A stretch of DNA of 50,032 bases from Lachnospiraceae bacterium. GTDB taxonomy: Bacteria > Bacillota > Clostridia > Lachnospirales > Lachnospiraceae. Below the pieces are notes generated by a model. That model was not told the DNA's origin. It did no database searches and was given only the letters and a program-made list of their open reading frames with translations. The position numbers and the translations under genes are program-made. The DNA is taken from assembly GCA_024403555.1 (NCBI GenBank), contig JAKSRP010000009.1:1-50032 (forward strand), given 5' to 3'. Below are positions 15,663-23,047 of the stretch, piece by piece (the first letter of the stretch is position 1; each line of letters opens with the position of its first letter).

Positions 15663-16529
15663 TCAAGAACCAAACGCAGTTTGAACCTTTCTTTTTAACT
15701 CTTCTATCATAGAGCCCGCCTGCTCTTTGGTCATCTCATCTTCTCCCAGAGTAAGAATCGTCTGTAAATAATTATTCATATCATGTCTGATATCTCGAAG
15801 CTTCTCATTCTGTTTATTCGCAAGCTGATAAGATTCATAATGATAATCCTGCTCTTTTTGCATTTCTTCCATGAGTGCTTCCTGTTCCTTCTTAGCAATA
15901 TGACTGCGAAGGATCTCAAGTCCAAGATAATATTGAAGTATAATACTAATTCCTGACACTCCACTTAAGGTTGCAAAATGACTTTTGATTCCAAGTGGAT
16001 CTAATAACACAACGCATTTAAGAATACCCATTTCAAGAATACCTAATACCAAAAAGACAACAAATACTGGCATATATTCCAGTGCCTTCTTTTGATAACA
16101 TAGCATCTCTGCAACGACCACTACTAAATATAGAACCATAGCACATAGAATTCTTGTCATGATCAATGTTGGATTTATTGTAAGAAAAAAAGAAATCTTT
16201 TCAAAATAGAATGGAAATACAATAAGACTAATAAACGGATCAAGTATGACAATCCCCCAATAACAGCCTAATGCTTTACCTATTTTGACCCAAAAGTATT
16301 CTTCAGAAACAAAAAGAGTCACAATAATCGGACTCAATAATGAAATAAACACTCTGACAATGACAGAACTCACAAAATTAGCGCCAACCGAAGCAATATA
16401 TAAAGATAGCCAATACAAAAGTACTGTTTTATTTCGTGAATATTTCGATTTTACAAACAATGTGATGAACTCAGCGAATAACAGTGTCTGAGTCAAGCCA
16501 ATCATCCCATTTGCTATAATCAATTCCAT
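15663..16529 (-). CDS. Membrane sensor with a histidine phosphoacceptor helix, no ATPase domain (sensor 3)
   Basis: 288 residues with the same plan as its neighbours: start MELIIANGM, six or seven membrane segments, the EILRSHIAKKEQEALMEEM linker, H-box IRHDMNNYLQ with His near residue 249, and the end KVQTAFGS. The last ~80 codons and the intergenic bases beyond are practically identical at DNA level to sensor 1 (17496-17735). The membrane half is clearly diverged from sensor 1 but close to sensor 4 (for example FPFYFEKISFFLT). This mosaic pattern suggests recent gene conversion. The clean, shared stop position argues against a broken full kinase. Confidence 0.75.
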   Translation of the reverse strand: MELIIANGMIGLTQTLLFAEFITLFVKSKYSRNKTVLLYWLSLYIASVGANFVSSVIVRVFISLLSPIIVTLFVSEEYFWVKIGKALGCYWGIVILDPFISLIVFPFYFEKISFFLTINPTLIMTRILCAMVLYLVVVVAEMLCYQKKALEYMPVFVVFLVLGILEMGILKCVVLLDPLGIKSHFATLSGVSGISIILQYYLGLEILRSHIAKKEQEALMEEMQKEQDYHYESYQLANKQNEKLRDIRHDMNNYLQTILTLGEDEMTKEQAGSMIEELKRKVQTAFGS

Positions 16530-16568
16530 AACTATACTTCTCCCTTGTCCATATGTTCCTATAAAAAG

Positions 16569-16596
16569 CGTGATTCACAATCCCCTATGTATCACG
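16569..16596 (-). terminator. Weak hairpin between sensors 2 and 3
   Basis: CGTGAT (16596-16591 on the minus strand) and ATCACG (16574-16569) flank a 16-nt loop and are followed by CTTTTTA. The stem overlaps the stop codon of sensor 2. This gap (62 bp) is twice that of the other sensor-sensor gaps, so it may lower expression of downstream sensors. Confidence 0.35.
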
Positions 16597-17464
16597 AACC
16601 AAAAGCAGTATCAACTTTTCCTTTTAACTCTTCTATCATAGAGCCCGCCTGCTCTTTGGTCATCTCATCTTCTCCCAGAGTAAGAATCGTCTGTAAATAA
16701 TTATTCATATCATGTCTGATATCTCGAAGCTTCTCATTCTGTTTATTCGCAAGCTGATAGGATTCATAATGATAATCCTGTTCTTTTTGCATTTCTTCCA
16801 TGAGTGCGTCCTGTTCCTTCTTTGCGATATGACTACGAAGAATCTCAAGCCCAAGATAATATTGAAGTATAATACTGATGCCTGACACCCCACTTAACGT
16901 CACAAAATGCCTGCTGACACCAACAGAATCTAATAACACAACACACTTAAAAATACCCATTTCGAGTATACCCAACGCTAAAAACACCAGGAATACTGGC
17001 ATATATTCTGGTGCCTTCTTATGATAATATATCATTTCAACAACCACCATAAACAGATAGAAAAACATCCCATAAATTACTCTTGACATAATCAACCTTG
17101 GAGTCAATTCAAAAGTAAGTACCAAATTATCAAAATAGAACGGAAGAAGAATAAAAAGAATGCAGATTTCTAAACTAACACCTGTAAAATGACCAATAAT
17201 CCCTTTTCCTATTTTGACAAAAAGTTTCTCTTTTGAAATGAAAATAGTTGCAAGAGACAATCCAATTATTCCTACCAAAAACTTAATGACAGGAATGGCT
17301 GGTGTCAGATAATTAATACCTGTGGAATAGGTAAATATAGAAACCCAAAATAAGAGTGCTGTCTTATTTTGAGAATATTTTGATTTAACTATAAGACTCA
17401 TGAATTGAGCCAGCAAAAAAGTATGCGATAATCCTACAAGTCCATTTGCAATAATCAATTCCAT
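16592..17464 (-). CDS. Membrane sensor with a histidine phosphoacceptor helix, no ATPase domain (sensor 2)
   Basis: 290 residues, same architecture: start MELIIANGLVG, multi-TM half, coiled-coil linker KEQDALMEEMQKEQDYHYES, H-box IRHDMNNYLQTILTLGED, end KVDTAFGS. The membrane half resembles sensor 1 in places (STGINYLTP, KCVVLLDS-GVSRHF) and is otherwise distinct. The conserved C-terminal cassette contrasts with the variable N-terminal half, as expected if the four proteins sense different cues but use the same phosphotransfer partners. No ATP-binding N, G1 or G2 box is present. The next start codon is 62 bp downstream. Confidence 0.75.
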   Translation of the reverse strand: MELIIANGLVGLSHTFLLAQFMSLIVKSKYSQNKTALLFWVSIFTYSTGINYLTPAIPVIKFLVGIIGLSLATIFISKEKLFVKIGKGIIGHFTGVSLEICILFILLPFYFDNLVLTFELTPRLIMSRVIYGMFFYLFMVVVEMIYYHKKAPEYMPVFLVFLALGILEMGIFKCVVLLDSVGVSRHFVTLSGVSGISIILQYYLGLEILRSHIAKKEQDALMEEMQKEQDYHYESYQLANKQNEKLRDIRHDMNNYLQTILTLGEDEMTKEQAGSMIEELKGKVDTAFGS

Positions 17465-17495
17465 TAATATACTTCTCCCTTCTCATACGTTCCTA

Positions 17496-18368
17496 TCAAG
17501 AACCAAACGCAGTTTGAACCTTTCTTTTTAACTCTTCTATCATAGAGCCCGCCTGCTCTTTGGTCATCTCATCTTCTCCCAGAGTAAGAATCGTCTGTAA
17601 ATAATTATTCATATCATGTCTGATATCTCGAAGCTTCTCATTCTGTTTATTCGCAAGCTGATAAGATTCATAATGATAATCCTGCTCTTTTTGCATTTCT
17701 TCCATGAGTGCTTCCTGTTCCTTCTTAGCAATATGGCTACGAAGAATCTCAAGGCAAAGATAATATTGAAAAATAGTGATCATCCCTGACACAACAGCCA
17801 ACAACACAAAATGTCTGCTAACACCAGAAGAATCTAACAACACAACACATTTAAAGATGCCTAGTTCAAGAATCCCCAAAGCAAAAAAAGCACGAAATAC
17901 CGGCATGTATTCTGGAGTTTTCTTTCGATAGCGTAACATCTCTGCAAAGACAACGAACACATAAAAAAGCATGCCATAAAGAACTCTAACCATAATCATC
18001 ATTGGAGTAATTTCAAAAGAAGGCACATAACCATCGAAATAGAATGGAGCCATGACAATAATCATAACAATCTCAAAAAAACTAAGTAGAAAATAAAAAA
18101 CAATTGCTTTTAATACACTCACGAAAAGTGGACCTTCAAGAACCCTACAATTCACAATGCTCAAGCAAACAACCCCAACCACAATCTTGATACCAGCACT
18201 ATCTGGAGTCAGATAATTAATTCCCGTAGAATAGATAAACACAGCCATCCAATAAAAAAGCGTTGTTTTATGTTGAGAATATTTGGACTTTGAAAAGAGA
18301 GTAAAAAACTGTGCCATTAGATAGGTCTGAGAAAGTCCTGTAATAATATTTGCTACAATCAATTCCAT
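17496..18368 (-). CDS. Membrane sensor with a histidine phosphoacceptor helix, no ATPase domain (sensor 1)
   Basis: 290 residues: start MELIVANIITG, six or seven predicted membrane segments to about residue 205, coiled coil, then H-box IRHDMNNYLQTIL (His near 251) and the end KVQTAFGS. It is the first sensor gene and starts 3 bp after the stop of the membrane ATPase gene, a spacing that implies translational coupling and suggests the products work together. It resembles a GHKL kinase (AgrC type) cut off directly after its dimerisation/phosphoacceptor helices, or a membrane-bound Spo0B-like phosphotransferase. No signal peptide or AgrB/AgrD gene is nearby, so the signal is unknown. Confidence 0.75.
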   Translation of the reverse strand: MELIVANIITGLSQTYLMAQFFTLFSKSKYSQHKTTLFYWMAVFIYSTGINYLTPDSAGIKIVVGVVCLSIVNCRVLEGPLFVSVLKAIVFYFLLSFFEIVMIIVMAPFYFDGYVPSFEITPMMIMVRVLYGMLFYVFVVFAEMLRYRKKTPEYMPVFRAFFALGILELGIFKCVVLLDSSGVSRHFVLLAVVSGMITIFQYYLCLEILRSHIAKKEQEALMEEMQKEQDYHYESYQLANKQNEKLRDIRHDMNNYLQTILTLGEDEMTKEQAGSMIEELKRKVQTAFGS

Positions 18369-18371
18369 CTG

Positions 18372-19259
18372 TTACATCTCCTCACCAACATCTGTCATAT
18401 CTGGAACGAAAATAGTCGCAATAACCTGGTTTTCTTTTTCTTTCAATTCAAAATATCCCTGATACTTTTCTACAATACTCTGTATATTTTTAATTCCTCT
18501 TCCGTGAAGCTTTTCATTATTTTTCGTCGTAACCGGTGTACCCTTTTCATCTCTCTTAATCAATTCTTTACTTGAATTCGTCACTTTCGTTACGATATAA
18601 TCACCTTTTTTACCGATTTTCACATACACTTTTGGATCATCTTCCACCATCTTTGCAGCATCAATAGCATTATCTAATACATTCATTAAAACACTGCATT
18701 TATCAATGTTCTTCATTGGGAAGAAGTCAATCTCATCTACATGAATATCCAAAGAAACACCTTCTTGCTTTGCTTCCTTCTTTTTAAGCAACAGAATCGT
18801 ATTCAAAATTCTGTCGTAGCTGTAAAAATCCATTGTGAGGTCTTTCAATTCACTTTGAAATTTATCACAAAACTGCTTTGTCTTCTCGCTTCGATGCTCA
18901 AAATCTGTATGCAAAGAATCCTCTAAAGATTCAATTTCATTAAGAAGATGCTGTTTAATCTGCGCAATCTCTTCTTCCTTATTCAAAACCTGTTTTTCGT
19001 AGTTTTCTTTTAACCAGGTTGTCATCAATTCATTATGAATAGCAAGCTGCTCTTCTTTCTGTTTCATAATTCGTTTCATGTAAAAAATAATAAGCAAATA
19101 GCAAATGACAATCAAAATGCTTAATACAATCAGGCCAATAAATATTCTGCTATGGTCTTTATTCATACTCTGATATACAAAGAATCCGTAATAAATCCCC
19201 TGAATAATCAATGCAATTGAAAAAATAACAACTAAAACATTCTCTTTTTTTATACTCAT
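18372..19259 (-). CDS. Membrane GHKL-type ATPase protein lacking a recognisable H-box
   Basis: 295 residues. There are two membrane segments (about 8-30 and 39-60), a long charged coiled coil (about 62-115), a region matching the second kinase helix (YDRILNTILLLKKKEAKQEG), and then an HATPase_c domain. The domain has an N-box LMNVLDNAIDAA (Asn near 187), VTNSS, and a G2-like GRGIKNIQSIVEKYQGYF. Where a GHKL kinase normally shows RHDxxN there is only EHRSEKTKQF, with no RHD motif. It could be an ATPase that phosphorylates the histidine of the four sensors in trans, or an unusual kinase with a divergent acceptor. Its ATG overlaps the response-regulator stop (ATGA type). Confidence 0.8.
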   Translation of the reverse strand: MSIKKENVLVVIFSIALIIQGIYYGFFVYQSMNKDHSRIFIGLIVLSILIVICYLLIIFYMKRIMKQKEEQLAIHNELMTTWLKENYEKQVLNKEEEIAQIKQHLLNEIESLEDSLHTDFEHRSEKTKQFCDKFQSELKDLTMDFYSYDRILNTILLLKKKEAKQEGVSLDIHVDEIDFFPMKNIDKCSVLMNVLDNAIDAAKMVEDDPKVYVKIGKKGDYIVTKVTNSSKELIKRDEKGTPVTTKNNEKLHGRGIKNIQSIVEKYQGYFELKEKENQVIATIFVPDMTDVGEEM

Positions 19260-19969
19260 AACTGTTCTCCAAAAAACTTAAATACTTTTTCTTTCGTTTC
19301 TGTAAGCTTCGTACGACTAATTGGAACCACCGTTCCATCAAGTAACACTAGTTCATTCTTTACGATCATTCGAACATGATTCATATTGACTAAAAAACTC
19401 TTATGGCACCATACAAATGGATATCCTATAAGGTCATCATTGAGTTCTTTCAGTTTCCCATAATATTCAAATGCTTCGTTTATCGTATGCAGCAGAATCT
19501 TCCTTCCATGACTTTCTGCATAAATAATTTCGTCCACAAATACTCTTTTCAAATTACCATTAATGGAGAAGCAAATAGACTTCTTCTTACTTTCCTGTAA
19601 TCTCAAAACTGCTTTATCCATGGCACGGAAAAACTTCTCCTTTGTACATGGTTTTAAAAGGTAATAGATTGGATCCGCTTCAAAGGAATCTTCCACATAT
19701 TCTGTATAACCAGAAATAAAGATTGTAAAACAGTTGGAATTAATCTTTCGTAGTTTTTTCACAATCTCAATTCCATTGCCATCTTCTAACTTAATATCCA
19801 TCAAAACGATGACCTGTTCTTCTTGCGCCACATCCTCCATAAACCAGAGTACATCTTTTCCATGTAAAAAGCTGTGAATTTCTACCACTTCTTCCTTCAT
19901 ATACTCTTTGGTCCATGATTCTAATGTCTGTGCCATCAAACCATCATCGTCACAAATAATCACTTTCAT
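19256..19969 (-). CDS. LytTR-family response regulator (AgrA/LytR type)
   Basis: 237 residues from ATG 19969. A GTG at 19978 is in frame, but it lies inside the Shine-Dalgarno GGGTGA. The receiver domain has the acidic pocket CDDD, phosphoacceptor Asp in LMDIKLEDGNG (about residue 58) and the conserved lysine in YYLLKPCTKEKF. The C-terminus (about 135-235) is a LytTR DNA-binding domain: VFVDEIIYAESHGRK, WCHKSFLVNMNHVR, VVPISRTKLTE. It is the first gene of the split-kinase operon and presumably the final phosphoacceptor, activating genes or its own operon. The orphan LytTR protein at 36183-36560 is similar in the DNA-binding domain. Confidence 0.93.
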   Translation of the reverse strand: MKVIICDDDGLMAQTLESWTKEYMKEEVVEIHSFLHGKDVLWFMEDVAQEEQVIVLMDIKLEDGNGIEIVKKLRKINSNCFTIFISGYTEYVEDSFEADPIYYLLKPCTKEKFFRAMDKAVLRLQESKKKSICFSINGNLKRVFVDEIIYAESHGRKILLHTINEAFEYYGKLKELNDDLIGYPFVWCHKSFLVNMNHVRMIVKNELVLLDGTVVPISRTKLTETKEKVFKFFGEQL

Positions 19970-19996
19970 AATTTTCACCCTGTTTCCAATTTTTTC

Positions 19997-20025
19997 ATGC
20001 TATATACACAAAGAAAGTATAGCAT
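19997..20025 (-). promoter_or_regulatory. Promoter region of the split-kinase operon with an inverted repeat
   Basis: An inverted repeat ATGCTATA-N13-TATAGCAT spans 19997-20025. On the minus strand it contains an extended -10, TGCTATACT (-10 hexamer at 20021-20016), with no strong -35, as expected of an activated promoter. A second reading uses TTGAAA with a 17-bp spacer to TGTATA. The repeat is a candidate binding site for the LytTR regulator or another factor. Confidence 0.45.
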
Positions 20026-20037
20026 TTTCAAGCAAAA

Positions 20038-20076
20038 GAAAAAAGCCATCGCGTACTTGCAATGGCTTAATTTTTT
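20038..20076. terminator. Terminator downstream of icd
   Basis: AAGCCAT (20043-20049) and ATGGCTT (20062-20068) form a stem with A/T runs on both sides. On the minus strand it ends the icd transcript just before the promoter of the response regulator. Confidence 0.8.
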
Positions 20077-20102
20077 CTTATAATTTTATTATTTTACCAA
20101 TC

Positions 20103-21311
20103 TTATAACATCTTTTCTAATGTAGCTCTGATTGCTTTGATAAAGCCTTCGGAGTTTACTGCATTAACATTAGGTAATGTTGTAATTAACGCTAAGTCTT
20201 TTGTCATAGTACCGGATTCGATTGTATCGATGGTAGCTTTTTCAAGCTTATCAGCAAATTCCATTAATTCAGGGATATTGTCTAATTCGCCACGTTTTCT
20301 TAAAGCACCTGTCCATGCAAAGATGGTTGCAACAGAGTTTGTGGATGTTTCTTCACCTGCTAAATGTTTGTAGTAGTGTCTCTGAACTGTTCCGTGTGCT
20401 GCTTCGTATTCATAGTAACCCTGAGGTGAAACTAATACAGAAGTCATCATAGCAAGAGAACCACATGCGGAAGAAATCATGTCGGACATAACGTCTCCAT
20501 CATAGTTCTTACAAGCCCAGATAAATCCGCCTTCTGCTCTCATAACACGAGCTACAGCATCATCGATTAATGTGTAGAAATATTCGATTCCTAATTCATC
20601 AAATTTTTCTTTGTATTCAGCATCAAAGATTTCCTGGAAGATATCTTTGAATGTGTGGTCATACTTTTTAGAAATAGTATCTTTTGTTGCGAACCATAAA
20701 TCCTGTTTTGTATCGATTGCATATGCAAAACAGCTTCTTGCAAAGCTTTCGATGGAATCATTCAAGTTATGCTGACCCTGGACCACACCAGGACCTGCGA
20801 AGTTGTGGATTAATTCTCTTACTTCTGTTCCATCTTCTGCTGTATAAACTAATTCAACTTTACCAGCTCCAGGAATCTTCATTTCAGAAGCTTTGTATAC
20901 ATCACCGTATGCATGACGAGCAATTGTAATAGGTTTTTCCCAGCAGGATACTTTTGGAGTAATACCCTTAACCTGGATTGGAGCTCTGAATACTGTTCCA
21001 TCTAAGATTGCACGGATTGTACCATTAGGACTCTTGTACATTTCTTTTAAGTTGTATTCTGTCATACGAGCAGCGTTAGGAGTGATTGTTGCACACTTAA
21101 CAGCTACACCGTATTTTTTAGTAGCTTCTGCAGATTCTACAGTTACTTTATCATCTGTATCATTACGATGTTCTAATCCTAAATCATAGTATTCTGTGTT
21201 TAAGTCAATGAATGGTGTTAATAATTCATCCTTAATAAACTTCCAAAGGATTCTGGTCATTTCGTCTCCATCCATTTCAACTAATGGAGTAGTCATCTTA
21301 ATCTTATCCAT
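20103..21311 (-). CDS. icd: NADP-type isocitrate dehydrogenase
   Basis: 402 residues, the length and type of the dimeric enzymes shared with eukaryotes rather than the E. coli type. It converts isocitrate to 2-oxoglutarate and CO2 with NADP, feeding glutamate synthesis in an organism that probably has only a partial TCA cycle. Signatures are [16 protein letters not shown] at the N-terminus, [19 protein letters not shown], the metal-binding [17 protein letters not shown], and [14 protein letters not shown] near the coenzyme site. The start follows AAAGGAGAA. It is monocistronic, with its own promoter and terminator. Confidence 0.96.
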   Translation of the reverse strand: MDKIKMTTPLVEMDGDEMTRILWKFIKDELLTPFIDLNTEYYDLGLEHRNDTDDKVTVESAEATKKYGVAVKCATITPNAARMTEYNLKEMYKSPNGTIRAILDGTVFRAPIQVKGITPKVSCWEKPITIARHAYGDVYKASEMKIPGAGKVELVYTAEDGTEVRELIHNFAGPGVVQGQHNLNDSIESFARSCFAYAIDTKQDLWFATKDTISKKYDHTFKDIFQEIFDAEYKEKFDELGIEYFYTLIDDAVARVMRAEGGFIWACKNYDGDVMSDMISSACGSLAMMTSVLVSPQGYYEYEAAHGTVQRHYYKHLAGEETSTNSVATIFAWTGALRKRGELDNIPELMEFADKLEKATIDTIESGTMTKDLALITTLPNVNAVNSEGFIKAIRATLEKML

Positions 21312-21356
21312 AATTATATTCTCCTTTTATATTCCTATATATTTTATATTCGCGTC

Positions 21357-21404
21357 CGATTTCAAATCGAATTCTATTATACAATATGAAGGAGCATTTG
21401 TAAA
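21357..21404 (-). promoter_or_regulatory. icd promoter and a nearby palindrome
   Basis: On the minus strand TTTACA (21404-21399) and TATAAT (21381-21376) have a 17-bp spacer. The perfect palindrome CGATTT-C-AAATCG (21369-21357) lies just downstream, about where transcription starts, and could be an operator. Confidence 0.6.
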
Positions 21405-21472
21405 ATACTTCATGAATATTTTTAAAAAGTTTATTTTTTCGTTGATTTATGAATGATTTCATATATTTCAAT

Positions 21473-22789
21473 TCAGTGAAGACGTTTCATATCCCATAAC
21501 AGGAAGAGCGGATAACTGAAGGTTTTTGTCCCTTCACAATCATTTACAGCAATATTTTTCAAGGATGCTTTTATGCCAACTTCAGGCTGGTATTTTTTAC
21601 AAAACTGTTTATAGCTTTTTGCCTGCGTTCGATCAGCTGCCTTCACTTCAATTGGGATGACTTTATTCCTGTCTTCTAAGATGAAATCTACCTCTGCTGT
21701 ATTTCCAGAACGCCAGAAAAATATAGTTTCATACTGTGTACGTAATTCATTTAACACATAGTTTTCTGTGAGCGCACCTTTGTAATTTATAAATCGTTCA
21801 TCATCAAACAAAATGGTTTCATAAGTAAGTCCTGATCTTCGGCATAACAATCCGACATCGCTCATATATACCTTAAAATACGTAGAATCAGCATTTGCAG
21901 ATAATGGGACCTGAACATCACTAACTAATTCTAACATCGTAATTAAGCCGGCATTTTTAAGCCATTGCAAAGCAGCTTCTAATTCGTGAGCACGTTTTCC
22001 TTTTTTTACATGTGAAAATACAAATTTATTGTTTTCTTTCGCCAGCTGAATCGGAATCGAGTCCCAAATCATCCTAATTTTCTCGATTTCTTTTACCGGT
22101 GCATGTTTGGAAAAATCATCTGCATATCCAGCAAGAATTTCATCCTGAATTTCTTCTATCACAGTGAAATCATGGGATTCAATCCACTCTTGAACAACTT
22201 CTGGCATACCTCCGATCACATAGTATTCCTTGAGCAAACGTTTCATTCTATCAAAATACACTTCTGGAATTTCTCGTTCAACAGACCATCCTTCTAACAA
22301 TTCTAAATACTGTTCTTCGCCACATGCCTGAACAAATTCTTTAAACGTCATCGGGTACATCTGCATACGATTCACTTTACCTACCGGAAATGAGATGTTT
22401 TCAGATTTTAATGCTACTCCGAGTAAAGATCCAGCACACACTACATGCAATTCTCTCATATTTTCACAAAAATACTTTAATGAGGTAATTGCCTTTGGGC
22501 ATTCTTGGATTTCATCAAAAATAACCAAGGTTTTACCTGGTTCAATCTTTCGATTTTCTAATAATTCCAGTTCTTTCACAATTCGATTCACATCAAAATC
22601 ATATTCAAATATTCCAGCATACTTGCTGCTGGATTCAAAGTTGATGTAGAGTACATCAGAAAATTCTTCTTCGCCAAACTGTTTTAAAATGTATGTCTTT
22701 CCACATTGGCGAACTCCTGTCAGCAATAATGGTTTTCTTCTTTTATTGTCTTTCCATGCCTTTAATTCAAAAATAATGTCCCTTTTCAT
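21473..22789 (-). CDS. AAA-type ATPase with DUF4143 domain
   Basis: 438 residues. The N-terminal ATPase half has Walker A LTGVRQCGKTYIL and Walker B LVIFDEIQECP. The C-terminal DUF4143 half has KGALTENYVLNEL and the restriction-endonuclease-like line VDFIL...VIPIEVKAADR. Proteins of this type are common in many copies in Firmicutes and Bacteroidetes genomes, and their function is not settled; roles as mobile or defence-linked ATPases have been suggested. It is monocistronic between icd and the hydrogenase operon. Its upstream region holds three 32-bp repeats that reach to within about 17 bp of the start codon, so it is likely to be tightly regulated. Confidence 0.88.
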   Translation of the reverse strand: MKRDIIFELKAWKDNKRRKPLLLTGVRQCGKTYILKQFGEEEFSDVLYINFESSSKYAGIFEYDFDVNRIVKELELLENRKIEPGKTLVIFDEIQECPKAITSLKYFCENMRELHVVCAGSLLGVALKSENISFPVGKVNRMQMYPMTFKEFVQACGEEQYLELLEGWSVEREIPEVYFDRMKRLLKEYYVIGGMPEVVQEWIESHDFTVIEEIQDEILAGYADDFSKHAPVKEIEKIRMIWDSIPIQLAKENNKFVFSHVKKGKRAHELEAALQWLKNAGLITMLELVSDVQVPLSANADSTYFKVYMSDVGLLCRRSGLTYETILFDDERFINYKGALTENYVLNELRTQYETIFFWRSGNTAEVDFILEDRNKVIPIEVKAADRTQAKSYKQFCKKYQPEVGIKASLKNIAVNDCEGTKTFSYPLFLLWDMKRLH

Positions 22790-22806
22790 AGCTCCCTATC
22801 GCCTCC

Positions 22807-22894
22807 ACAACATTTTTCATAGGACTTTTGTTTGAATTATAACATTTTTCATAGGACTTTTGCAATAAATACAACATTTTTCATAGGACTTTTG
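22807..22894 (-). repeat. Three 32-bp-spaced direct repeats upstream of the DUF4143 ATPase
   Basis: A nearly invariant 24-bp unit (core TTTTTCATAGGACTTTTG) occurs at 22807-22830, 22839-22862 and 22871-22894: an exact 32-bp period with 8-bp variable spacers. On the minus strand the middle copy runs into TGTTATAAT, an extended -10, so the repeats overlap the promoter, and the last copy touches the ribosome binding site. Three helical turns between copies would place bound proteins on one face of the DNA. Confidence 0.85.
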
Positions 22895-22927
22895 TTTTTC
22901 AATAGCTTTATCAACAATCAAAGCTTC

Positions 22928-22973
22928 GTTTCTCTTTTGAGAAACTTCGCAATGCCGAACAGGGCCTTGCCCT
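22928..22973. other. Two small hairpins between the repeats and the hydrogenase terminator
   Basis: GTTTCTC-TTTT-GAGAAAC (22928-22945) and AGGGC-CTT-GCCCT (22961-22973). No coding potential is seen. They may be transcript-end or leader structures. Confidence 0.4.
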
Positions 22974-22976
22974 AAC

Positions 22977-23016
22977 AAAAAAAGACGACTGATATTTTCA
23001 TATCAGCCGCCTTTTT
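22977..23016 (-). terminator. Terminator of the hydrogenase operon
   Basis: On the minus strand GGCGGCTGATAT and ATATCAGTCGTC form a stem around GAAA, followed by seven Ts. Confidence 0.85.
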
Positions 23017-23047
23017 GGGGAAACTTTATATAAGCAATTATCAATTC

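Noticed and set aside
14750-18368. Reading the four sensors as histidine kinases broken by frameshift
   Set aside because: All four stop at nearly the same point with a normal ribosome site and next start following. No remnant of an ATPase domain is found between them, and four independent identical breaks are unlikely.
14750-20100. An agr-type quorum-sensing locus
   Set aside because: The membrane layout recalls AgrC, but no AgrB-like protease or AgrD-like peptide gene was found in or beside the operon.
22807-22894. A CRISPR array
   Set aside because: Repeats of 24 bp with only 8-bp spacers, no cas genes, and overlap with a promoter exclude it.
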